Numbered from the stretch's first letter, positions 1 through 6,540 are shown. The stretch: 8,100 nucleotides of DNA from Chloroflexota bacterium (GCA_028875175.1 JAPPFO010000087.1:1-8100); one strand, 5' to 3'. Notes: generated by a model not told the origin, from the letters alone. Program-made: numbers and translations.

Positions 1-494
1 AACCAGATGTCGGTGCAGTAGCCCTGGAGTTGCTCGATGGCGTCGCCGCGCCTGGCGTGGGGGTTGAAGTAGTCGTTCTCAAAGACGTCGGCCGCCGACG
101 TGATGCCCCAGGACGGGTGGTGGATTGTCGTCTGAAACCCGCGGTCCTGCGGTCGGTAGGGGTAGTTGTCACCCAAATGCCACTTGCCGAAGTGGCCGGT
201 TCGATAGCCGTTGTTCGCAAAGACGTCGGCCATGGTCGGCAGCGACGGATCCAGCAGCGACCGGCCCATGCACACGAATGTGGCGCCGTTGCGTAGCGCG
301 TCTTGGCCCGTCAAGAGTTGACTGCGGGTTGGCGTGCACATGGGCGCGACGTGGAAGTCGTCCAGCCGAACACTCTCCGCGTGAAGCCGGTCCAGGTTGG
401 GCGTGCGAAGGATTGGATTACCGTGGCAGGAGAGGTCGCCGTAGCCCTGGTCGTCGGTCAGCAGAACAATGACGTTTGGTTTCGGGTTCGGCAT
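1..494 (-). CDS. Sulfatase (formylglycine-dependent), N-terminal part, cut by window edge
   Basis: Hydrolyses sulfate esters; the substrate cannot be told from this part. The visible 164 residues are the N-terminal part of a sulfatase of the alkaline-phosphatase superfamily. Metal-binding Asp pair is D14-D15 in LLTDDQGYGD. The sulfatase signature is CTPTRSQLLTG at 53-63, where C53 would be converted to formylglycine and R57 is the conserved partner. The second signature is GYRTGHFGKWHLGD at about 96-109, with K104 and H106. The family usually runs 450-550 residues, so about two thirds lies beyond the left edge. The ATG at 494 is preceded by GGAAGG at a suitable distance, and the Asp pair follows 14 residues later, so the start is firm. 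No signal peptide is visible, which suggests a cytoplasmic enzyme acting on an imported substrate. It is last in a minus-strand run, 74 bp after the deoxyribosyltransferase-like gene. Confidence 0.93.
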   Translation of the reverse strand, partial: MPNPKPNVIVLLTDDQGYGDLSCHGNPILRTPNLDRLHAESVRLDDFHVAPMCTPTRSQLLTGQDALRNGATFVCMGRSLLDPSLPTMADVFANNGYRTGHFGKWHLGDNYPYRPQDRGFQTTIHHPSWGITSAADVFENDYFNPHARRGDAIEQLQGYCTDIW

Positions 495-568
495 TGGGTC
501 CCTTCCGAGCTACAGGTTCTGCATGGCGGACGTAATGGGCGCCCTGCTTTGGAGCCGCCGGTGGGAAT

Positions 569-1096
569 CTAGCGGGCGCGCGACGCCACTGTCCGCCCGA
601 GCTTGCCGTCGCGCACAAAAGCCTCGAATTCAGCCAGGTCCCTGAACACGCGGGTCGAGAGGAAGCGAATCGCCCAGTTGGTCGTCATCGGCGACACCGT
701 GAACACCAGCCGGCCGGCCGCGTAGGCCCGGTACATCTCGACGGCCGTGCCCATCGTGGCCACCGGAGCGTAGGCCACCAGCACATCGGTCTCCGCCGCC
801 AGGTCAAGCTCGCCCATGAACGCCCGGCGCGCGGCTTCGTTGTCGTAGGCAACCGAGTCCGGGTTCAGTTCCGCGGGACAGACCACCTCGGCCTCGGGGT
901 GCGTGGCAGTAATGATCTTGCGCAGCTCTTGTCGATAGTCCTGGGCGTGGAGCGAGTTGTCGGCGTTGGAGCCCTGCATGACGCCGGAGAGGAAGACAGA
1001 AAACGGAGACCGGCCATCCATCCGTCCGTTCGAGGCCTCGCGGTGCGCGGAGCCTGTCCCACGTTTCTCGTCGCTCATTGCATCAATCGCGTGCAT
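569..1096 (-). CDS. Nucleoside 2-deoxyribosyltransferase-like protein
   Basis: Probable N-glycosidase or base-exchange enzyme of the nucleoside 2-deoxyribosyltransferase superfamily, 175 residues. The fold signature starts at about residue 33 with VFLSGVMQGS. An Asp-rich strand follows at about 103-110 (TDVLVAYA), then GTAVEMYRAYAAGR at 116-129. E120 sits where family members carry the glutamate nucleophile. SPMTTNW follows at 135-141. The first 30 residues are polar and poorly conserved in appearance. The ATG at 1096 is chosen because AGGAGG lies 5 nt upstream and the start overlaps the thioesterase stop as TAATG, so translation is probably coupled. Internal ATGs at 1078 and 1021 are alternatives with poorer ribosome sites. 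Whether it acts on deoxynucleosides, nucleotides or another N-glycoside is not shown. Its place between a thioesterase and a sulfatase does not suggest ordinary nucleotide salvage. Confidence 0.75.
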   Translation of the reverse strand: MHAIDAMSDEKRGTGSAHREASNGRMDGRSPFSVFLSGVMQGSNADNSLHAQDYRQELRKIITATHPEAEVVCPAELNPDSVAYDNEAARRAFMGELDLAAETDVLVAYAPVATMGTAVEMYRAYAAGRLVFTVSPMTTNWAIRFLSTRVFRDLAEFEAFVRDGKLGRTVASRAR

Positions 1097-1506
1097 TACG
1101 CCTCCTGAAGTGCCAGCCAGAATGGGTCGTCGCGTTGCAGTCGCAGGGGTCGTCCCGTCGCGTCAACATAGGCGTGCGCGCTCGCGGCGGTTGCGGCGAC
1201 CTGCTCGCCGCGCCGGATCTCGTAGGTCAAGCCAACCCGTGCGCGCGTTACCTCGTCCAGATTGAGATGCACGTCCACTCGCTCGCCAGCGTAAACGGGC
1301 GTCTGGAACGCGCAGCTACAGGTGGTGAGCGGCAAGAAGATTCCTCGCTCGGTCAGTCGCCCGTAGGGCTGTCCGATGGCTTCCAGCCACCCGATCCGCG
1401 CCTCCTCCAGCCACCGGAAGTAGTTGGAGTGGTGGACGATGCCCTGCGCGTCCGTGTCGGAATAGCGCACGCGCAGGGTCTCGACGTGATCGCAGGCGTC
1501 ACTCAC
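1096..1506 (-). CDS. Acyl-CoA thioesterase, YbgC/FadM (4HBT hotdog) type
   Basis: Hydrolyses acyl-CoA or acyl-ACP thioesters in the cytoplasm; chain preference unknown. With the start chosen here it is 136 residues, the normal size of a single hotdog domain. The family signature is VRYSDTDAQGIVHHSNYF at about 13-30, where D19 is the expected catalytic aspartate, followed by WLEEAR, which begins the long hotdog helix. Strands such as CSCAFQTPVYAGERVDVHLNL follow. The GTG at 1506 is favoured because it overlaps the end of the DUF4432 gene by 8 nt and places the signature near the N-terminus, as in homologues. An ATG at 1536 would add ten residues lying inside the upstream gene, and the open frame extends to 1593. 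No Shine-Dalgarno sequence precedes the GTG, so it probably relies on ribosomes terminating on the upstream gene. Confidence 0.88.
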   Translation of the reverse strand: MSDACDHVETLRVRYSDTDAQGIVHHSNYFRWLEEARIGWLEAIGQPYGRLTERGIFLPLTTCSCAFQTPVYAGERVDVHLNLDEVTRARVGLTYEIRRGEQVAATAASAHAYVDATGRPLRLQRDDPFWLALQEA

Positions 1507-2581
1507 CGATGTTGGCGAGAAAGGCGCCGATGGCATCTGCGCCAGCCAGGACCGACAGTTCGATGTCGAATTCGGTCGTCTCGCCCGGCTCAAGGATTTG
1601 CAGCGCGCCGTCGGCGCGGTTGACGGCGCGCCCCAGCACGGTGCAGTTGGCCGGTTCGATGCCGGTGACGTAGTTCCCCACGCCCAGGAATTTCCACTGA
1701 TTCAGGAACGGCAGTTGGGCTTTCGGGTAGGTGAACCCCAGGCCGATTCCGTCTCCGAACGAGCGGTTCACGAGCGCTGCGTGCACCAGGCCGTCGGCAT
1801 CCGGCTCCACGTCGTGGATCCAGACCGTGTTCTGCCAGCCGGGCGTCGGCGGACCGTAGGTGTCCCAGCCGGGCTCAAGCGAGGCCGAGTGGTCGTCGTA
1901 GGGGCGCCGGGAGCGGCTGCGTACGTGCAACCGGGAACCATCGTCGACCAGGGGATAACCGGGATTGAAGTGAAAGAGGATCATCGCCGGTTCGGGCTCT
2001 GCGCCCAGGTTTGTCACTTCGTCGTGAATGCGAATCGACGTAGATCCAAGTGACGTCGATATCCGCCGCTTGAGTTCCAGGTTCTCGCCGAAGAGCGCCG
2101 CCTGCCGCACGCGGCCCTGGACCCACATTTCAAACTCATCGCCGCTCCACTCGCCGTCGGCGTGTACGTTGGAAGCGGCAAGGTTGGAGAGGCGACCGTG
2201 CAGACCCAGGTCGGTGTAGAGCCGGTCCGGATCGACGGCAGGGTCGCCCACATTGTCGAGGCCTCCGGTGACCAGCAGCCCGAGCACGGTGCTGCGTACC
2301 CAGCCCCAGCCCTGAGGTTCGTAGTAGGCCCCGTGCATCTCTCCGGCGGCGCTGCGAAAGCCCAGGGGGATTCCGTTGAACCAGGCCCCGGAGATGTCCA
2401 GCGCACGACCGGGAATGACGGTGAATCGCAATCCCGAACCGGTGTTGACGTCAACGACCGCCAGCCCATCGCCCGCCCCGCCGTCCAGGCGGTATTCGCG
2501 CACCCCACCGACTTGCGAAACGTCCCCGACGCGCGCCATCAATTCGGCGCGGCTGTACTGACGACCCCACAGATTCGGCAT
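1499..2581 (-). CDS. DUF4432 / aldose 1-epimerase-like (galactose mutarotase fold) protein
   Basis: A 360-residue protein of the DUF4432 branch of the galactose-mutarotase-like fold, a family thought to bind or epimerise sugars. Recognisable parts are RFTVIPGRALDISGAWFNG at about 52-70, TGGLDNVGD at 105-113, LHGRLSNL at 127-134, ILFHFNPGYPLVDDGS at 201-216 (H204 and N206 are likely active-site residues), NQWKFLG at 294-300, and GIEPANCTVLGRAVNR at 307-322 with E309 and N312. The GALQILEPGETTEF tail is typical. Full length, no signal peptide. The ATG at 2581 has only a weak purine-rich site upstream. It follows the MFS gene by 53 bp and overlaps the thioesterase by 8 nt, which indicates one transcript. 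The substrate is not known; the neighbouring sulfatase and carrier make a sugar or sugar derivative plausible. Confidence 0.87.
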   Translation of the reverse strand: MPNLWGRQYSRAELMARVGDVSQVGGVREYRLDGGAGDGLAVVDVNTGSGLRFTVIPGRALDISGAWFNGIPLGFRSAAGEMHGAYYEPQGWGWVRSTVLGLLVTGGLDNVGDPAVDPDRLYTDLGLHGRLSNLAASNVHADGEWSGDEFEMWVQGRVRQAALFGENLELKRRISTSLGSTSIRIHDEVTNLGAEPEPAMILFHFNPGYPLVDDGSRLHVRSRSRRPYDDHSASLEPGWDTYGPPTPGWQNTVWIHDVEPDADGLVHAALVNRSFGDGIGLGFTYPKAQLPFLNQWKFLGVGNYVTGIEPANCTVLGRAVNRADGALQILEPGETTEFDIELSVLAGADAIGAFLANIGE

Positions 2582-2611
2582 GGCGGCTCTCGGCTGGCGA
2601 CGATCGAGCGG

Positions 2612-2626
2612 CGCCTATTGTAGGCG
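2612..2626 (-). promoter_or_regulatory. 15-bp inverted repeat containing a -10-like TACAAT, upstream of the DUF4432 gene
   Basis: The 53-bp gap between the MFS stop and the DUF4432 start holds CGCCTA-CAA-TAGGCG on the minus strand, a perfect 6-bp inverted repeat with a 3-nt centre. The centre forms TACAAT (2617-2622), five of six matches to the sigma-70 -10 consensus, about 35 nt before the ATG at 2581. No good -35 hexamer lies 17 nt further upstream. In RNA the element could instead fold as a short hairpin just after the MFS stop, but no U-run follows, so a classical terminator is unlikely. Internal promoter, operator or processing hairpin are all possible. Confidence 0.35.
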
Positions 2627-2634
2627 GGAGGTTT

Positions 2635-3885
2635 CTAAGCGCCCGCCGGTGCTCGCGTGGCCGCCCGCTCCCAGCCCAGGGCGACCAGCAACAGCAACGC
2701 CGAGACTAGGCCCGCCGCGCCAAGCCAGCCCATGCCTGACCCGCCCACCAGCAGCGGGCCGGACGCGAAGCTGCTGAACACGCCGACGACCCCGATCAAG
2801 ACCTCAACCCGCCCCTGAATCCGGGCACGAACGTTCAGCGGTACGCCGCGCGCCAGCATGGTCGATCCGGCCACGAAGCAGGCATTCCAGCCATAGCCGA
2901 GCAGGAACATGGCCGGCAGCACGGTGCCCAGACCAGTGTCCAGCCCCGCCAGCGCGCTGGCCAGCATCAAGAGCACCGCACCGAGCAGCACCATTGGCCG
3001 GGGTCCCAGCCCATCCACCAGGCGTCCGGTGAGGGGCGCCAACGCAAACATGCCTGCCACGTGCGCAGTCATTGCTATCGGCACGGCCTCGCCCAACCCC
3101 GAGTAACTGTGCATGTGGAGTGGGACCACCACCATGATCAGGGTCATGACGCCCTGGCCGGTGAGCATGGCCCAGATGCCCAGTTGTACCCGGCGGTCGC
3201 GCAACACGGCGCGCAGGTCAAGTGCTTCGCCGTCCACTGGGGCGGCCTCCGGCGTCGTATCGGTCACTTCGCGCGGATCGGGCCGCACGAACGCCCAGGT
3301 CACCAGCGCGGAAAAGAGCAGCAGCCCGGACGCCGCCACCCACGGTCCGGCCAAGTACGAGAGGCCGCGCGCCTCCGCCAATTCCTGCGCATAGCCACCC
3401 AGCAGCGGCCCGCCGAGGGCGCCGGCCGTAGCGCCCCAAACGACGATTCCAATGGCGCGACCACGGCGGCTCGGGTCGTACACCTCAGCGGCGACGTAAC
3501 GCGACATGTCGCCGCCGGCCCGAGCGACGCCCATGAGCAACGAGCCGGCCAGTAGCAGCCAAAACAATCCCGCGGCAATTGCCAGCGCGGCCGTTGCAGC
3601 GCCGACGGCCCCCAGGGCGTAGCTGCCGGCGATTGCCGGCCTTCGGCCAAATGCATCCATGGCGCGGGCGATTGGCGGTGGCCCGATTGCCCGACCAACC
3701 ATCGAAATCGCGGCCGGCAATCCGGCCAACTCCGCATGTCCGCTGAGCTCTTTGCCAGCGATGGTGAGCACGATGAAACCGGCCAGATACCCAACCCCGA
3801 TGCTGCCGCGCGCCACGAACAGCGCGCCGACGATGCGGCGCCGGCCAGCCTCGGTGATTGCGGGAGACGCCGCAGACGTGCTCAT
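2635..3885 (-). CDS. MFS transporter
   Basis: Integral inner-membrane carrier of the major facilitator superfamily, 416 residues, with hydrophobic segments consistent with 12 helices. The loop after helix 2 carries the motif-A-like ARAMDAFGRRP at 73-83. The second half repeats it as GRLVDGLGPRPMVLLG at 287-302, showing the usual internal duplication. A hydrophilic central loop lies at about 201-232 (RPDPREVTDTTPEAAPVDGE). Direction and substrate cannot be read from the sequence; the drug-efflux and sugar or organic-acid branches look alike at this level. The ATG at 3885 has no Shine-Dalgarno sequence but lies 12 nt after a -10-like TAGACT, so a leaderless or near-leaderless mRNA is possible. 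It is the first gene of the minus-strand run and is divergent from the SDR. Confidence 0.9.
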   Translation of the reverse strand: MSTSAASPAITEAGRRRIVGALFVARGSIGVGYLAGFIVLTIAGKELSGHAELAGLPAAISMVGRAIGPPPIARAMDAFGRRPAIAGSYALGAVGAATAALAIAAGLFWLLLAGSLLMGVARAGGDMSRYVAAEVYDPSRRGRAIGIVVWGATAGALGGPLLGGYAQELAEARGLSYLAGPWVAASGLLLFSALVTWAFVRPDPREVTDTTPEAAPVDGEALDLRAVLRDRRVQLGIWAMLTGQGVMTLIMVVVPLHMHSYSGLGEAVPIAMTAHVAGMFALAPLTGRLVDGLGPRPMVLLGAVLLMLASALAGLDTGLGTVLPAMFLLGYGWNACFVAGSTMLARGVPLNVRARIQGRVEVLIGVVGVFSSFASGPLLVGGSGMGWLGAAGLVSALLLLVALGWERAATRAPAGA

Positions 3886-3897
3886 AAGTTGGACGGG

Positions 3898-3903
3898 AGT
3901 CTA
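3898..3903 (-). promoter_or_regulatory. Candidate -10 element for the MFS gene
   Basis: On the minus strand the 80-bp divergent spacer holds TAGACT, four of six matches to TATAAT including the key T1, A2 and T6. It ends 12 nt before the MFS ATG. No convincing -35 element lies 16-18 nt further upstream. Transcription starting about 7 nt after it would leave only a few nucleotides before the ATG, which agrees with the missing ribosome binding site. Confidence 0.25.
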
Positions 3904-3936
3904 CGCGCCAGTTCGCCTGCCGCGCCCGCTAGGCTG

Positions 3937-3957
3937 TCCCCGGCGTATCCGCGGGGA
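3937..3957 (+). promoter_or_regulatory. Inverted repeat covering the SDR ribosome binding site
   Basis: TCCCCG (3937-3942) and CGGGGA (3952-3957) are perfect 6-bp complementary arms around a 9-nt loop. The right arm contains GGGGA (3953-3957), the only Shine-Dalgarno-like sequence before the SDR ATG at 3966, at 8-nt spacing. If folded in mRNA the hairpin would hide the ribosome binding site. It could equally act as a DNA operator between the divergent MFS and SDR genes. Confidence 0.35.
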
Positions 3958-3965
3958 ATGAGTCG

Positions 3966-4763
3966 ATGAGCGAGCAGGACGGACAGGTAGCGCTGGTGAC
4001 GGGCGGCGCCATGGGTATTGGCGGCGGAATCGTGGAGTCGTTCGCCGCCGCCGGAGCGGCCGTGAGCGTGGCCGACGTAAACGAGGCGGCGGCCCGCAGC
4101 CTGGTTGACCGACTGCAAAGCAAAGGGCAGCGCGCCAGCGCGGTTATTGGTGACGTCAGTTCAATCGCGGACGCCGAGCGCATGGTCGAGGAAACCGTGG
4201 CCGAGTACGGCGGCCTGGACGTCCTGGTCAACAACGCCGGTATCCAACCCACGGCTTCGTACATGACGGCCGAGGAGATGGACGAGGCGACCTGGGACCG
4301 CATCATCGACATCAACATCAAGGGCCAATTCCTGATGTCCAAGTTCGCGATCCCGCACCTGCGGGCGCGTGGCGGCGGAACGATCATTAACATTGCCAGC
4401 GTGCAGGGGTTGCAGTCGCAGCCGCAGGTTCCGGCCTATGCCGCCAGCAAGGGCGGCAGCCTGTCGCTGACCCGGAACATGGCGCTGGATTTCGCCAAGG
4501 ACAACATTCGCGTTCTGGCCATCAATCCGGGCACGATCGACACGCCGCTCGCGCGAGGGGCGGCTCGGGCGTTTGGCGACGAGGACGAAATGCTGAACCT
4601 GTGGGGAAGCTCGCACCCGCTGGGCCGGGTCGGGAAGACCTCCGAGATCGGGGCCGTGGCGGTGTTCCTGGCGAGCGAGGGCGCGTCGTTCATGACCGGC
4701 GAATTCGTCAACGTGGACGGCGGCTATATGGCGCTGGGCGCCTGGGCGGCGGGGACGGACTAG
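3966..4763 (+). CDS. Short-chain dehydrogenase/reductase (classical SDR, likely NAD-dependent)
   Basis: Cytoplasmic NAD(P)-dependent alcohol or sugar dehydrogenase/3-oxoacyl-reductase-like enzyme, 265 residues, the normal length for classical SDRs. The cofactor motif is TGGAMGIG at 12-19; D37 at the end of the second strand favours NAD over NADP. GDVSS at 62-66 and NNAG at 89-92 follow. The catalytic tetrad is complete: N117, S145, Y158 and K162 (YAASK). INPGTIDTPL at about 186-195 and the C-terminal FMTGEFVNVDGGYMA are typical of glucose-dehydrogenase/FabG-like members. The start at 3966 is set by the Rossmann motif position; the ATG at 3959 is out of frame and stops after three codons. It is transcribed alone, divergent from the MFS gene and convergent with the cupin. 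The substrate is not shown; a sugar or hydroxy-acid alcohol would suit the neighbours. Confidence 0.95.
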   Translation: MSEQDGQVALVTGGAMGIGGGIVESFAAAGAAVSVADVNEAAARSLVDRLQSKGQRASAVIGDVSSIADAERMVEETVAEYGGLDVLVNNAGIQPTASYMTAEEMDEATWDRIIDINIKGQFLMSKFAIPHLRARGGGTIINIASVQGLQSQPQVPAYAASKGGSLSLTRNMALDFAKDNIRVLAINPGTIDTPLARGAARAFGDEDEMLNLWGSSHPLGRVGKTSEIGAVAVFLASEGASFMTGEFVNVDGGYMALGAWAAGTD

Positions 4764-4786
4764 CTACTCGACCAGTCAGTTGACGA

Positions 4787-5434
4787 TCACCGTCTCCCGA
4801 CTCGGGGCGCCAATGCGTTCCAGGCGGCGGCGAGGTCGCGGTTTGCACTGAAGCTCCCGTAGAGCGCGGCCCACATGTCGTCGACCGCAGCCTCGGCCGC
4901 CGCTTGATCGCCTCTGGCCAGGGCCTGCTCCAAGGCCGAGATTCCTGCACGCTGAGTCTCGGCGGCGGACAGCGCGGCCTGTGCCGCTTCGTCGGCGGCC
5001 GCTGCGTGCGCGGTGGCCAGGTCGGTGATGGGAGGCGGCGGAGTTTCGGCATCCATCGCCGCACGCTCGGAAGTCGTCGACCCGCCGTAGCGGGGCGGGA
5101 GCTTGGCACCGTTCTCGTCCCACCAGGTGTGCGTGGGGTCGATGTGGGGGGTGACGGAGAGGTACATCGTCATGGTCGAGTCGCCAACGCAGCGGACGAG
5201 GTGGATCTCGTCGCGGTCGGCGAAGCAGAGCTGGCCGGGGCCCAGAATCTCGGTGTGACCTTCGATGACGAATTCGGCCTGACCGTCCAGGATCAGGAAG
5301 ATTTCGGCGCCCAGGTCGTGGCTGTGGGGGACGTTCTCCTCGCCGGGCTCCATCTGGAGAAACCGCGCGCGGATGTCGGGCTGGATGATCAGGTTCTGAA
5401 TGTCGGTGCGCGAATCGAAGACTCGGAAGGCCAT
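4787..5434 (-). CDS. Cupin-domain protein with Ala-rich helical C-terminal extension
   Basis: A 215-residue protein. Residues about 15-95 are a single small-barrel cupin: PHSHDLGAEIFLILDGQAEF supplies likely metal ligands H37, H39 and E44, and EIHLVRCVG supplies H78. A conserved-looking linker at about 96-117 (PHIDPTHTWWDENGAKLPP) is followed by a proline run at 132-135. Residues about 136-215 are Ala/Glu-rich, predicted helical, and not part of a usual cupin. Function (isomerase, dioxygenase or sensor) cannot be assigned. The ATG at 5434 is preferred over the longer open frame to 5587 because GGAGGAAG lies just upstream, the barrel begins at once, and the longer version would overlap the Gfo/Idh/MocA gene by 151 nt. 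It begins 2 nt after that gene's stop, so the two are probably co-translated. Confidence 0.88.
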   Translation of the reverse strand: MAFRVFDSRTDIQNLIIQPDIRARFLQMEPGEENVPHSHDLGAEIFLILDGQAEFVIEGHTEILGPGQLCFADRDEIHLVRCVGDSTMTMYLSVTPHIDPTHTWWDENGAKLPPRYGGSTTSERAAMDAETPPPPITDLATAHAAAADEAAQAALSAAETQRAGISALEQALARGDQAAAEAAVDDMWAALYGSFSANRDLAAAWNALAPRVGRR

Positions 5435-5436
5435 GC

Positions 5437-6522
5437 TCAACTTCCTCCGGTGAACGACGCCCGCACGATGTCGCGCACGAGCGTCAGGTGGTCGATCAAC
5501 TCGGTGCCAGGCGTTTCGGGGGTACGGCCTGACGTGATGGAGTCGTGGAAGTGTTCGAGTTCGCGTTTGAACGGGTTCTCGTGCCATGAGAATTCGCGGC
5601 GGGACGGCGCGCCGTCGGCGTCCGGTTCCAGAACGACCGCCGTGGTCGGCAGCCCTCGGCTGAACCCGGTGGGGAAGGAAATGATCACGCGTTCCGAACG
5701 TCCGTATACGGCAAATGTCTCCTCGAATGCCCAGAGATCTGGCAAGTCAATCCAGGTCAGCACGGCCCGTATGCCGTTGGGATAGCGCAGCGCGGTGGTC
5801 AGCCCGTTGCCCGCGCGCCAGATTTCGGTACTCAGGACGGTCTCGGGCGGGCCGAACATGCCGTGCAGGACGCTGATGTCGTGGATCAGGCTGCCGTTGA
5901 CCATCTGATAGGCGCGCACGAGCTCCGCGGCCGGATCGTCCAGGCCCAAGGCCTCCGCAACCAGCGCGGTGTCCGCTGCGCGCAGGCGGGCCACCACTTC
6001 ATCCGGCAAGTTGGCTCGATGAAACGAGAACTCGGCCATGTGCAGGTCGTTGGAGGGGTGCAGGTGGTTGATTTGGATCAGCCGCACGTCGTGCATGGCC
6101 TTCACGCGGCGGGCGGCGTAGGCGTAGCTGGGTTCGTATCGCTTGGGGTAGGCCACCATCAGCACGACGCCGGCGGCCTCGCCGGCATCGATCATGGCCC
6201 TGGCCTCGCGCAGCGTGATGCAGGCCGGCTTTTCGACCAGGACGTGCTTGCCCGCCGCCGCCGCGGCCAGGACCTGCGGCGCATGGGATCCGGAGGAACA
6301 GATCAGCACTGCGTCGATGTCGGAGGACACCAGGTCGTGGACGTCGGTGAAGCGGGAGTCCTGCGGCACGTGGAAGTCGTCGCCGACCTTTCGCAGCAGG
6401 TCCGGCGCGATGTCGCAGATGCCACCAATCTCGAACCGGTCGCGGCCGTCGCGCAGGTGGGGCAAGTGCTGGATCTGGGCAATCGCGCCGCAGCCGACGA
6501 CACCCACTCGTAGACGGGTCAC
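5437..6522 (-). CDS. Gfo/Idh/MocA-family oxidoreductase
   Basis: NAD(P)-dependent dehydrogenase, usually acting on sugars, inositols or their derivatives, in the cytoplasm. It is 361 residues, full length. The Rossmann motif VGVVGCGAIA lies at 6-15. The hallmark EKP is at 97-99 (VLVEKPACIT), followed by MVAYPKRYEP at 122-131, the start of the alpha/beta C-terminal domain. The segment MVNGSLIHDISVLHGMFG at 207-224 matches the region carrying the catalytic histidine, probably H214. The following HxxD aspartate of many relatives is a serine here (HDIS). The start is a GTG at 6522, supported by AGGAGG 6 nt upstream and a Rossmann motif six residues in. It is first of a two-gene operon with the cupin and divergent from the maleate-isomerase-like gene. 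The substrate is unknown. Confidence 0.93.
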   Translation of the reverse strand: MTRLRVGVVGCGAIAQIQHLPHLRDGRDRFEIGGICDIAPDLLRKVGDDFHVPQDSRFTDVHDLVSSDIDAVLICSSGSHAPQVLAAAAAGKHVLVEKPACITLREARAMIDAGEAAGVVLMVAYPKRYEPSYAYAARRVKAMHDVRLIQINHLHPSNDLHMAEFSFHRANLPDEVVARLRAADTALVAEALGLDDPAAELVRAYQMVNGSLIHDISVLHGMFGPPETVLSTEIWRAGNGLTTALRYPNGIRAVLTWIDLPDLWAFEETFAVYGRSERVIISFPTGFSRGLPTTAVVLEPDADGAPSRREFSWHENPFKRELEHFHDSITSGRTPETPGTELIDHLTLVRDIVRASFTGGS

Positions 6523-6540
6523 TCGAGTCCTCCTGCTCCC

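Noticed and set aside
537..544. GGGCGCCC palindrome between the deoxyribosyltransferase-like gene and the sulfatase.
   Set aside because: Eight bases of G and C only, with no loop or U-run and no promoter-like element next to it; expected by chance at this base composition.
2162..2623. Plus-strand open frame opposite the DUF4432 gene.
   Set aside because: Low-complexity composition and antisense position to a conserved full-length protein.
3929..4393. Minus-strand open frame opposite the SDR start.
   Set aside because: It is antisense to the SDR nucleotide-binding motif and has no own ribosome site or family resemblance.
4764..4794. Possible bidirectional terminator between the convergent SDR and cupin genes.
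   Set aside because: Only 4-bp inverted repeats are visible (GACG/CGTC at 4782-4794 and GTCA/TGAC just before), with no U-run on either strand.
4904..5785. Long plus-strand open frame (293 codons) opposite the cupin and Gfo/Idh/MocA genes.
   Set aside because: It lies antisense to two genes with clear catalytic motifs, crosses their junction, and shows no recognisable domain; long antisense frames are expected in GC-rich DNA.
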